From positions 1,178,001-1,242,000 of the forward strand of contig JAUCEF010000016.1 in assembly GCA_033558025.1 (NCBI GenBank): a DNA stretch of 64,000 nucleotides. The letters run 5' to 3'. How positions within the stretch are numbered: the stretch's first letter is position 1; every line of letters starts with the position of its first letter. The translations under genes were made by a program, and so were the position numbers. Shown here one piece after another: positions 12,961-21,918 of this stretch. The stretch comes from Phytophthora sp. 'mugwort'. Taxonomy: Eukaryota > Oomycota > Peronosporomycetes > Peronosporales > Peronosporaceae. The notes beneath the pieces are model-generated. The model was given only the letters and a program-made list of their open reading frames with translations. It had not been told where the DNA came from and made no database searches.

Positions 12961-13180
12961 GTCGGAGAGACACTCGTCACCCTTCGTCGTCGCCCATTTA
13001 ATCTAGCAATGAAACCCACAGACCAGCATGTTCATTTTCAGTTCCGGCAGCCCGACCGCAAGTCCAAAGACGTCCCCCCCCCCCCCTAGCAAGCAACAGA
13101 ACCAACAGAAGCTAAAACTACATCAATTCGTGTCGAAGGTTGCTATGGCGCAGTACAAGAACACAAGAAGACTGAGCAAG

Positions 13181-13201
13181 TGACTCACTTGAAGTGAGTC
13201 A
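13181..13201. promoter_or_regulatory. Perfect palindrome with two inverted TGACTCA (AP-1/GCN4-type) cores
   Basis: Ten-base arms TGACTCACTT and AAGTGAGTCA flank a single G. Each arm starts with the 7-bp TGACTCA core that many bZIP proteins bind. It lies 437 bp before the start codon of the first GST gene. Binding and a role in GST control are inference. Confidence 0.4.
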
Positions 13202-13585
13202 GGATCATGTCCCAGTGATCGAGAAGCCGATACCGGTGGCCAACGATGACCACGCGTATACGATTTGCTTGCTCCTTGCCTCCATGACATCGGCATTTTT
13301 ATTGAATATCCTGGCTGCGTCACTCACGCTAATGATACACTCAAGTGATAGTGTGGTACAATGTGCTTCTCGTCGAACGGATTGCGACCACGCCATGCCA
13401 CACCTACTCCATGTTCCTGGCGTGACGCTATCATGGACGTCAATGGCGTCCATGATACGTGGTAGGCTTTACATTGGGTGCCGTCGGAATGGGGTGTCGC
13501 TACGCACGTCGAAATCATTATCAAAAACTTGATCGTACTGTTTAACACGGTATCAGAAAGATCGACGGATTTCCTGACGTCATCT

Positions 13586-13601
13586 TCATTCCTCAATTTC
13601 C
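13586..13601 (+). promoter_or_regulatory. Oomycete Inr plus FPR-like core promoter of the first GST gene
   Basis: TCATTCC (13586-13592) fits the oomycete initiator consensus, and AATTTCC two bases later fits the flanking promoter region element known in Phytophthora. Transcription would start about 50 bp before the ATG at 13638. Confidence 0.6.
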
Positions 13602-13637
13602 CTTCCAGCGTTCAAGTCTCAAGCTCTCAGTTCCAAG

Positions 13638-14315
13638 ATGACCATTAAGCTCTACGGCAACCTCCTCAGCCAGCCCTGCCGCGCGGCCGAGTGGGTCATG
13701 CTCCTTAACAAGCTGGATCACGAGTTCGTCGTGGGCGACTTGGGCTCGCCCATCTTCAAGACGCCCGAGTTCCTGGCACTCAACCCCAATGGCTTTGTGC
13801 CGGTACTACAGGACGGAGATTTCTCACTCTTTGAGGGCAACGCCATTATGCCGTATCTAGCCGAGAAGTTCGGCTGGACAGACCTTTACCCGGCCGACGT
13901 GCAGGCCCACGCCAAGGTAAACCAGTACCTGCACTGGCACCACACGAACGCGCGCCTCATTACGCCCGACGTGCTGGTGCCGCTTATGCACACCAAGCAG
14001 AACATTGCCACTCCCGACGAGGCCGTGCTGGTCAAGGCCACCCCAACACTCATCGCCAAGCTCTCTGACCTCATGGAGAAGTTCCTGGTCAAGGACTTTG
14101 TCGCCGAGACGGACCACCCGACACTCGCCGACTTCGTCATTTACTGCGAGTTCGTGCAGCTCGAGCTCATGGGCATCGCCGACTTTGCCAAACACCCCAA
14201 GCTCTCGGCCTGGCTCAAGCGCATGAAGACGGTGCCGCACCACGACGAGGTCCACCAGCCACTGAACGAGTTCCTCATCAGTCAGGGCCTCAAGACCAAG
14301 GCTGTCAACCCGTAA
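13638..14315 (+). CDS. Glutathione S-transferase, theta-like (first of tandem pair)
   Basis: Single-exon frame of 225 aa, normal length for a cytosolic GST. Residues 1-80 form the thioredoxin-like N-terminal domain, with a Ser-containing stretch YGNLLSQPCRA where theta/delta enzymes place the glutathione-activating Ser, then NPNGFVPVLQDGD with the cis-Pro, and FEGNAIMPYLAEKF matching the E-S/N-x-A-I glutathione-binding turn. The C-terminal helical domain contains HWHHTNAR and the folding-core block PTLADFVIYCEF. It should conjugate glutathione to electrophiles. The start is set by a typical Inr/FPR promoter about 50 bp upstream. A second copy follows 112 bp downstream on the same strand, indicating tandem duplication. 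Confidence 0.95.
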   Translation: MTIKLYGNLLSQPCRAAEWVMLLNKLDHEFVVGDLGSPIFKTPEFLALNPNGFVPVLQDGDFSLFEGNAIMPYLAEKFGWTDLYPADVQAHAKVNQYLHWHHTNARLITPDVLVPLMHTKQNIATPDEAVLVKATPTLIAKLSDLMEKFLVKDFVAETDHPTLADFVIYCEFVQLELMGIADFAKHPKLSAWLKRMKTVPHHDEVHQPLNEFLISQGLKTKAVNP

Positions 14316-14427
14316 GACTTGCAGCAACTTAAGCTCGAGCGTATTGTAAATCCCAAATAACTTCTTTTCTCAACGCCTTGTCCCAAGTTTGCGGTCCTAA
14401 CGGTAAGTGCGCATTTTGATTCAAAAC

Positions 14428-15120
14428 ATGACGTTGAAGCTGTACGCGAACCTGATCAGTCAGCCGAGCCGTGCGGTGGAGTGGGTCATGCGGCTCAAGA
14501 AACTGGACCACGAGCTCGCGCTGGCTGAGTTTGGGAGTCACACGTTCACGTCCGCCGAGTTCTTGGCGCTGAACCCGAACGGACTGATCCCCGTGCTAAA
14601 AGATGGAGACTTTGCACTCTTTGAAGGCCACGCGATTCTCATTTACTTAGCCGAGAAGTTCAACTGGACGGACCTGTATCCGACGAATATTCAGGCCCAT
14701 GCCAAAATCAACGAGTATCTGCATTGGCACCACACGAACGCGCGTCTACTCACTATGAAGGTGCTGGTCCCGCTGAAGCGAGTCAAGCTGAACCAGCAGC
14801 TTCCAGACGATGTGGTGCTAGTCAAAGAGGCCCCAGCGCTCGTCAAGAAGCTTGTGACGCTCATGGAGAAGTTCTTGGTGAAGGAGTTTATCGCCCAATC
14901 GGACGCGCCCACAGTCGCAGATTTTGCCGCGTACTGCGAGTTTGTGCAGATCGAACTCATGGGGATTTTCGACTTGACGGCGTATCCCAAATTCGCGGCC
15001 TGGATGCAGCGTATGAAGAAGATCCCGCTGCATGACGAGATCCATGCCACACTGAACGAGTTCCTGTCGAGCCTTGGGCTCAAGACGAAGGCCAAAAAGG
15101 CCCAGGAAGCGTCGCAGTAA
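14428..15120 (+). CDS. Glutathione S-transferase, theta-like (second of tandem pair)
   Basis: 230-aa single-exon paralogue of the preceding gene, collinear throughout: YANLISQPSRA, NPNGLIPVLKDGD, FEGHAILIYLAEKF, HWHHTNAR and PTVADFAAYCEF. The ATG at 14428 is chosen because MTLKLYANL aligns with MTIKLYGNL of the neighbour; the upstream in-frame codons to 14407 are probably leader. The C-terminus is longer and Lys-rich (KTKAKKAQEA). Predicted role is the same detoxification chemistry with possibly different substrate choice, since the helical half (MKVLVPLKRVKLNQQLPDDV) differs most. Its promoter must lie in the 112-bp gap or be shared by read-through. Confidence 0.95.
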   Translation: MTLKLYANLISQPSRAVEWVMRLKKLDHELALAEFGSHTFTSAEFLALNPNGLIPVLKDGDFALFEGHAILIYLAEKFNWTDLYPTNIQAHAKINEYLHWHHTNARLLTMKVLVPLKRVKLNQQLPDDVVLVKEAPALVKKLVTLMEKFLVKEFIAQSDAPTVADFAAYCEFVQIELMGIFDLTAYPKFAAWMQRMKKIPLHDEIHATLNEFLSSLGLKTKAKKAQEASQ

Positions 15121-15302
15121 CGAGACGATGAGGAAGTGAAATGGATTTTTGCTTTGGATTTACTCCCAAACTCCCGGATTTCAGGGGATTTAATCCCTTA
15201 TCCGAATTTATATGCTAATGTTAGCTTACTATTCCGCCCTTCAATCTGCTACCGACGACAGATTGAATAGATTAAACTTTCACTCACTTACACAGATGTT
15301 AT

Positions 15303-17942
15303 TTAAATTTCCACCTCGGAGTGGAGTTTTTCGTAGAGGATTGCCAGTTCACGGGCGACCTCGTTCTTCTCGTTCGGGTCGGACTCTGGCTGCGACTCCA
15401 ATTCGTGCTGCTTGTTCGTTAGCTCCAAAATCCGCTGGTACAACTTCACGACGGTCGTTTTAGCGACGTCGGCGCGGTTTTTGGCGGCTGAGGCACCAGC
15501 TTTGCCGGGATCACTGTCACCCATGACACTGAGCTCTTGACTACTTGAATCCAATGACAAGCTCATGCTTTCCGCTGTAGGACGCAGGTCTTCAGGACGC
15601 AAGAGTGACCCAAAGTTCATCGATAATCCGTTGAGTGGATCATCGTGATCTGTCGAGTTATCCAGACGATCTTCATCGTCCGCGACGCTGACGGTTTGTC
15701 CTGAAATTGTGGCCTGTGCCTTGGGGAACGGAGGTGGCTTTACAGTCGAGGACTCGCCGGTCGGAGCTCCGTGGCCTTGAGAATGCCCACTACCGTGCGG
15801 ACTACGGAAGAACGACGGTAGCTCGGGCCCACGGCGCTTAGCGGAGCCTTCAGAGCTGCTGGTTCGTCGGCGACGGACACACGACGGCGTGATCTGGACA
15901 GGTTCAACTTCTAAGGCATTCGCCTGGTCTCGGAACAGAGCCTCTTGCTTCTCCCATAGTTCTACCTGGATCTGCTCTAGTCGCGTAAGCGGACGGTCAG
16001 AAGGGAAAGAAGGAGGCGGTACTCTGTGCACTGATTCTTTTCGCCTGGTCTCGTCTTGCTGGACAGCACGTCGAGCTGCGTTGCGTTCGTTCTTAGTCAC
16101 AGGCCCAGGCTTCCCCATCTGCTTCGTGTGCTTCGCCAAGAGGCTGGACGTGAGGAAAGAAGGCTGCACACCAGAACTGGCCCCACTCGACTGGCTGTAG
16201 TCGCTGCTACTCATCGACTCGAGCTCCTCGCGATAATTATCCGGCTCGTCAGTCTGTTGCTGTTGGCGTCGTCGCAGCAAAGCTTCCTGTTGTTGCTGTT
16301 GACGCTGAAGCAGACGCTGTTTGTTCTGGTGTTGCTGCAGAGCACGTTGTTGACGCTGCAGTGCTCGTCGCTGCTCTTCGTCACGGTACTGTGCAGGCGA
16401 GACGCCGTACGTCTGATGGTCGTACACGTCGGGGTTTCGAGGGTCATACTTCCTGTCGTCACGTCTGCTTCTGGTCGACGGAGGATACACGTCATCGTTC
16501 GTATTGCGGTCCGAATCCAGACTTAAGCCCACATACTCGCTGCTTGGCATCTCGACTGTACGCGGGTACTCCGGGTCTGGGTCGTGGTAACTATCATTCT
16601 GGCTGTAACTCACCTCAAAGCTGTTGTTATAAGGTCCTCGTCGACCAGAATGCTGTCGACGGTAGCCGCCGCGGTCCTGGCTATCGTACTCATCGCTCCC
16701 AAGACTAGACTGGCCACGACTGTTGTGTCGACGACCATGACGCGGCGAACGCGGAGACGATCCCGTGTCACTCTTATTGTAGCGCTCATACTGGTAGCCT
16801 GGGGCTCGCACGCTCATCAAAGGCGGCTCGTCGTCATGGGCACTATTGGTCTCAGAGTACGGCTCACTGGGCGGAAGGTCGTCGAACCCTGTCGGGTCTG
16901 TGTTCTGCGCGCACTTGGAGCACACCCGCACCTTCCGAACGCCCTGACCGGGGATCGACACCTCCCACTCGGTGCTGCACGCCGAAGCACACACGACTTC
17001 GCCGCACTTACGGCATCGCGCCTTCCGTGTCATCAGTCCGAACTTGGCCGAGCACAGGTTACAACGAGTGCGCTGGCTCTTGGGCACAAGCTCCAGGTCG
17101 CCGAGGAAGCGCTGCGCCCCAAGACGTCGACGCGTGATCATTTTCTGCAGATCTGCGATGCTCGACAGTCTCTTCTTCTGGAGCGTCATGAATAGCGGCG
17201 CCGGGACCTTCATGTGGCCCTTCATGTTCACTTGTGCACTAAAGATGACGTCCAGGAAGCCTGGTCGCTCGCTCTCGACGAATACGTGACCCGTGTGGTA
17301 AAAGCTGCCTCGCACGAGATTATATTCGCTCAGCTCTGGGCAGCACGGCAGCTTAATGGAGTGATAGGACCGCACCCAGCCGCGACGGCCGCTCGCATCG
17401 ATGAAAGTGCTTTGACACTCGACCGCGAGGAAGTCGCGGTTCTTGAGGAGCTTCGACGCCATGTCCATGGCGAACCATTTAACAGTGACTTGGTTGGCGT
17501 TAAGCATCTTGCTGGCGCCGCTGCGCTGGCCCCGTGTGCTGTACTTGGGGTCGTTCAGCAGCGACGGGTCCTGTAGCACGTACAGAAGCTGACCGTCCAG
17601 CATGTCGGCGTTGAACTCGACAAAGTCGGCGAACTTGGCGTCCGTCGACAGGTCGAAGAAGTCGGCGACCTCGTCCAGCGTCGACTGGATGGTGGTGGCG
17701 CCACAGCCGTACGTGATGGCCTCACCCACCACGCTCTCTGGGTATCGGGCCTCGCCCTTGTACATCTGCACGCCGCGGTGCATCCCTGCTTCCTCCCAGC
17801 GTACGGGTCCTTCATTGTTGCGCGTGGCGTCAACCAATGCCTTGGCTGACTCCTTGGCTTTACCGACAAGATACTGCTGCTCTCGCTCCGTGAGCTCCGG
17901 TCGCTTGAAGAAGCGCGGCGGAAGCGGCAGCGCCTTGGTCAT
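15303..17942 (-). CDS. START-like/FYVE-like zinc finger protein, 879 aa
   Basis: Start chosen at 17942 because the reading MTKALPLPPRFFKRPELTEREQQYL matches how the oomycete START-FYVE family usually begins; in-frame sequence extends further upstream but lacks family features. Residues about 15-270 form a START-like lipid-binding domain. Residues about 290-345 are a zinc finger, CNLC...CRKC...CASAC...CSKC, eight Cys ligands as in FYVE. The RHHCR basic patch needed for canonical PI3P binding is replaced by KARCRKC, so it is a FYVE variant whose lipid specificity is uncertain. The middle and C-terminal part is low complexity, with a Gln-rich block at about residues 524-565 (CAG/CTG tract, 16250-16370). 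A helical tail ends the protein. Likely a membrane or endosome adaptor; the family is greatly expanded in oomycetes. Confidence 0.88.
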   Translation of the reverse strand: MTKALPLPPRFFKRPELTEREQQYLVGKAKESAKALVDATRNNEGPVRWEEAGMHRGVQMYKGEARYPESVVGEAITYGCGATTIQSTLDEVADFFDLSTDAKFADFVEFNADMLDGQLLYVLQDPSLLNDPKYSTRGQRSGASKMLNANQVTVKWFAMDMASKLLKNRDFLAVECQSTFIDASGRRGWVRSYHSIKLPCCPELSEYNLVRGSFYHTGHVFVESERPGFLDVIFSAQVNMKGHMKVPAPLFMTLQKKRLSSIADLQKMITRRRLGAQRFLGDLELVPKSQRTRCNLCSAKFGLMTRKARCRKCGEVVCASACSTEWEVSIPGQGVRKVRVCSKCAQNTDPTGFDDLPPSEPYSETNSAHDDEPPLMSVRAPGYQYERYNKSDTGSSPRSPRHGRRHNSRGQSSLGSDEYDSQDRGGYRRQHSGRRGPYNNSFEVSYSQNDSYHDPDPEYPRTVEMPSSEYVGLSLDSDRNTNDDVYPPSTRSRRDDRKYDPRNPDVYDHQTYGVSPAQYRDEEQRRALQRQQRALQQHQNKQRLLQRQQQQQEALLRRRQQQQTDEPDNYREELESMSSSDYSQSSGASSGVQPSFLTSSLLAKHTKQMGKPGPVTKNERNAARRAVQQDETRRKESVHRVPPPSFPSDRPLTRLEQIQVELWEKQEALFRDQANALEVEPVQITPSCVRRRRTSSSEGSAKRRGPELPSFFRSPHGSGHSQGHGAPTGESSTVKPPPFPKAQATISGQTVSVADDEDRLDNSTDHDDPLNGLSMNFGSLLRPEDLRPTAESMSLSLDSSSQELSVMGDSDPGKAGASAAKNRADVAKTTVVKLYQRILELTNKQHELESQPESDPNEKNEVARELAILYEKLHSEVEI

Positions 17943-19468
17943 GCTGTCGCTTAGGCTGCGTTGAAACAATGGACGCCCGACACGCGATTCGAATCTGCGG
18001 CCCGATTGCAGCCGTAGGGTGGGAACGCGGGGTTGGGGAGCAGATTGGGAATGGGCGCCGACTTCTACCCGCACACGGTGTGTCGTCGCGCCGCTCAAGA
18101 GAAGAGCCCAAGGACTTACAGCTGCTGTTCGAGCTTCCTAGCCGCACTCTAAACTCAGAACATGATGAGGCTGCCACGCCAGACTCGCCAGTTTTCACGG
18201 TGGGCCTGTCAGTCAACCTCGAGAAACTATGAACCTGACTTCTACCGATGGTACATATACACTTGTAGTAGTCAACACCATGCGAAGGAGAAGGCGAACG
18301 ACATGATTCTACTGGCTTGTCACGCTAGGCGTCCGCTTGATCTACAGTCGAGGCGCCTCACCGCCAAAGAAACGTCAAAGGGGGTATGCGAACGGGGCTG
18401 GCGACGATGAGCACTATCCAAGCTCGCACATCGGTTTCTTTGGCTTTGCATACAAACCTCAAGTCAAATACCGTGCGTATGTTCACACAAAGACGTGTTT
18501 TTATATATTTTAAAGTCTTTGATTGATAGAGAGCATTGGTAAGATCTACTGTAGAGGATCGCCGTGATCTCCATGGAGATCCACTTTAAAGTCGCCTGCT
18601 TCGTTGCCTGCCAGCCACTCAACGAGATGACCAAGAAGAGGACGAGATACGACTTAGGCCATGCTACAAATATCGATAATGGAAGTGGACACGGCTCCAT
18701 CGACATGCTCATAATCCCTTAAGTGACGGCATGGGCGTTTCCATCCACCTGCTGTCGGCGACCACCGAGTGCCTTTGAGGTACAACATCGGACCACGTGT
18801 ATGTACTAAGGACATGGCCATCCCAGCTGGCGCTTCGGTGGCGCCTTGTGGCGAAACACGCTACATCCGCGTACGCGGAATGGCAGGGAGGCGATCCCCG
18901 CCTCAAGCTGTCGCTTGGTGAAACCAGTTGGCAGCAAATTAGCTGAGTTCCGCGGCAGCAGAAGGGCGTCTCGGTCAATCCGAAGATTGGGAAACTGGCC
19001 AACGCAAATCCCCCGTGGCATCTATAAAATTCATGAACACTGCCAGACGAGGACAGCGCTAGAATATTAAGCATTGATTCAACGTCGTCCGAAGAGGCCA
19101 CAATGCCCCCTTGTAGCTGCGTCATGCACTGACTGCGACTGATTCATTGCTTTATGCGCAAACATTGGCCTGTACGAGGCGGCGACCTCAGCCGGTTACC
19201 TAACAGCTTCGTTGCCAGAGACTGCGCTGCAGTTGATGAAGACGAAGGCTTGCTCGTTGCAGTTGCAAGAGCTTGGCCTGGCGCTTGCAGACTTTCTTAA
19301 ATTACAGCGTGTTGCGCTGCGCTGCAACTTCCATGACATCGATCGACCATCGGATCGGATCCTTCAACGGCTCCCTCTCGCGAACCGCCGCCGGGCTGGC
19401 GGTTTTCAGGTGAGCTGGCCAGGCGGCCGTACGTGTATTTGCGTTCCAGCGGTCCGTATCAAGAAGTT
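17943..19468. other. Intergenic region between divergent FYVE-like and kinesin genes
   Basis: About 1.5 kb without a supported gene; must hold both promoters. A minus-strand open frame at 18709-19125 reads SGSVHEFYRCHGGFALASFPIFGL and nearby frames resemble decayed coding sequence, but no family could be named. Confidence 0.4.
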
Positions 19469-21811
19469 ATGGCGACTAAGTCATCCAAGAACGATGAGTG
19501 CGTCCGTGTGATGGTGCGTATCCGCCCCATGAGCAGCAAGGAAGGGCAAGACGGGCGCCAGGAGGTCACCACGGCCAACTTTGACCGTGCTGAAGTGTCT
19601 ATCCTCAACCCGGTGGCCGCGTCGTCGGAGCCTCCAAAGTCGTTCACTTTCGACGCCGCGTTCGGTGCCCAGTCGACGCAGCAGCAAGTGTACGACACGG
19701 CAGCGACAGAGATTGTCGAGGCGGTCATGGAAGGCTACAACGGCACCATCTTCGCGTACGGCCAGACGGGAGCAGGTAAGTCGCACACCATGGAAGGCTA
19801 CGGAGACCAACCCGGTATCATCCCCAACTCGTTCAAGCACGTGTTTGACAAGGTAAAACGTGTAGCTTCCTGGCCGATCATATCGACTCAAACTCATCCA
19901 CTTTCTGTACTAAAACTATAGGTGGCTATCTCAAAGAACAAGCGCATTCTAGTACGCGCGTCGTACCTAGAGATCTACAACGAAGAGATCCGTGACTTAC
20001 TGTCGAAAGACCCCAAGAACGCATTGGATCTCAAGGAAAACGCCGACTCGGGCGTGTTTGTCAAGGGTTTGACTGCTCAAGTAGTCAAAGACGCCGCCGA
20101 GATCGACCATGTGATGCAGACAGGCAAGAAGAATCGCAGTGTAGGCGCCACACTCATGAACCAGACGTCGTCTCGGTCGCACTCAATCTTTACGATCGTC
20201 GTCGAGTGTCTGAGTGAGGGCTCGGCTGGCGGTGACGGCAAGGACCACGTGTGCGTGGGCAAGCTCAACCTCGTCGATTTGGCAGGTAGTGAGCGCCAGT
20301 CCAAGACGGGCGCTACAGGAGACCGTCTCCAAGAAGCCAACAAGATTAACCTGTCGCTCTCCGCTCTGGGTAACGTCATCTCAGCTCTAGTGGACGGCAA
20401 GTCGAAGCATATTCCGTATCGTGACTCGAAGCTCACGCGACTTCTTCAGGACTCGCTGGGTGGCAATACAAAGACAGTCATGATTGCAAACTGTGGCCCC
20501 GCTGACTACAACTACGAGGAGACACTGACGACGCTGCGCTATGCGAGTCGTGCCAAGAACATCAAGAACAAGCCCAAGATCAACGAAGATCCCAAAGATG
20601 CGATGCTGCGGGAGTTCCAAGAAGAGATCGAAGCCCTGAAGGCCAAATTGCTGGCTATTGAGAAGCAGACAAGTGAAGGGATCGGGTCCTTCGGCGCTAA
20701 TGCAGAGCAAACAGACAGTTCACGTGCTGGAGTCGAGATCGTCGAGATCGTCGAGGTCGAGAAGATTGTAGAGAAGATTGTGATCGAGAAGGGCATCAGC
20801 ATTGAAGAAGCTCAGGCGATCGCGCAAAAAGCTCAGCGAGAGAAGGAGGAAATGCTGCAGAAAACGCGTGACGACTTGGCATTAGCAGCGAAGGACAAGG
20901 CCCAGGCTGAGTTCAATAAGCGCGAGCTGGAACTCAAATTGGAACGGGAACGTCAACAGGCTGAAGAGCTAGCAGTCCAGCAAAAAGTGCTACTAGACCG
21001 ACTCGCAGCCACTCAGGCCAAGGTGCTAGTCGGTGGGGAAATGATGACGAAAGCTGCACAACAAGAGGACGAGCTTCGACGTACTAAGCTCGAGCTGGAA
21101 GAACGGAAGCGCCAAGAACTTAAACTGGCCCGCGAACTGGCCGAACAAGACGAGAGCAACTTAATGCGTGAGGAAAAGTATCAATCTCTTCAAGAAGAAG
21201 CTGAAGCTAAGGCACGTAAGCTCAAAAAGGTCTACACGAAAGTGAAAGAAGTCTTAGGAGATATCAAAGCCATGGAGAAGACACATCGCCGTGAGCAAGA
21301 AGACTTGCTGGACACGATTCGACAGCTCACAGCTCAATTGAAGCTCAAGACGCTCGTACTCGACTACTTTATGCCAGCTGAGGCGGTCGCAATGCTGGAA
21401 GCTCGCGCGCGCTGGAATGACGAAGAAGACGACTTCACGTTGGATCGGCTCGAGCTTGCTGGCAATACATTGCGACCTCGACAGCGGCCACCGTCTGCTA
21501 GCAGCGTTCGCCGTCCAGAGACGTCGTCGTCCGAGAAGAGCCGAGCCGCCAAAAAGTTCTTAACGACACCACAAACTGATGACGAGGACGATGAAATCGC
21601 ACGCGCTGAAGAACTCGAACTCGCTCGCAACCCTTTCTTTATGTACGTGTCGGACAACGAAGGCGACGGCTACGCTCCGGCCGCATCCCGTAAGAAACAG
21701 GCTGCAACCAGCAGTAACAGACCAAAAACTGCCAAGAAATCGTCTTCCAAGAGCTCCAAACGCCCGGAAACTGCTTCGTCTAAGCGAAGAAGCGACAAGG
21801 TCCATGCTTGA
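19469..21811 (+). CDS. Kinesin-2 family motor (KIF3/FLA-like), 757 aa
   Basis: Exons 19469-19852 and 19922-21811; the 69-nt intron begins GTAAAACG and ends CTATAG, phase 0. The N-terminal motor has the P-loop GQTGAGKSHT (about residue 97), switch I NQTSSRSH (about 207) and switch II LVDLAGSE (about 245), and the neck entry YASRAKNIKNKPKINEDPKDAMLREFQEEI that is characteristic of kinesin-2. Residues about 360-600 are coiled coil. The block LKLKTLVLDYFMPAEAV (about 600) corresponds to the KIF3 stalk-end motif (fIP). A basic Ser/Lys-rich tail follows. Kinesin-2 drives anterograde intraflagellar transport, which fits a zoospore-forming organism. Which paralogue (KIF3A, KIF3B or KIF17-like) it is cannot be settled by eye. 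Confidence 0.93.
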
Positions 21812-21918
21812 CGCAATGAGGAAACCAACCTGACCGTCGGAAGCTACCTATGAATAACAATTGAAAGGTTTATCATAAAACAGAGACTTGACTGTCTTCT
21901 AAAAAAAAAATGTTCATC

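Larger units (their letters stand above)
3922..13090 (-). mobile_element. Degraded non-LTR retrotransposon (LINE, endonuclease plus RT type)
   Basis: Read on the minus strand, the region has the order of an L1/Tx1-like LINE: gag-like ORF1 with a zinc knuckle (about 12960 down to 9200), an apurinic endonuclease-like domain (about 8420-7810), reverse transcriptase (7210-5840) and a C-terminal segment (5840-4170). At the 3' side lies a short tandem repeat at about 3925-3949, three copies of an 8-bp unit (GAATCTCT on the element strand), as is common for LINE tails. A C-run at 13076-13086 lies near the presumed 5' end. Many stops and frameshifts show an old, inactive copy. Both boundaries are approximate and no target-site duplication was found. 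Confidence 0.75.
13091..13637. other. Region upstream of the GST pair with two hairpins and a core promoter
   Basis: No gene supported. Contains a perfect palindrome at 13181-13201, a hairpin at about 13428-13456 with 11-bp arms (TATCATGGACG and its complement) around a 7-nt loop, and an Inr/FPR-like core promoter near 13586-13601. Short minus-strand frames at 13205-13453 and 13324-13596 have no recognised motif. Confidence 0.5.

Noticed and set aside
16240..16380. CAG/CTG repeats considered as a microsatellite or CRISPR-like array
   Set aside because: They encode the Gln-rich segment of the FYVE-like protein, and there is no spacer structure.
17984..18000. GATTCGAATC, resembling a tRNA B box
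   Set aside because: No A box, acceptor stem or cloverleaf can be drawn around it.
18709..19125. 138-aa minus-strand frame with GSVHEFYRCHGGF
   Set aside because: Looks like decayed coding sequence but no family could be named and no splice context supports a gene.
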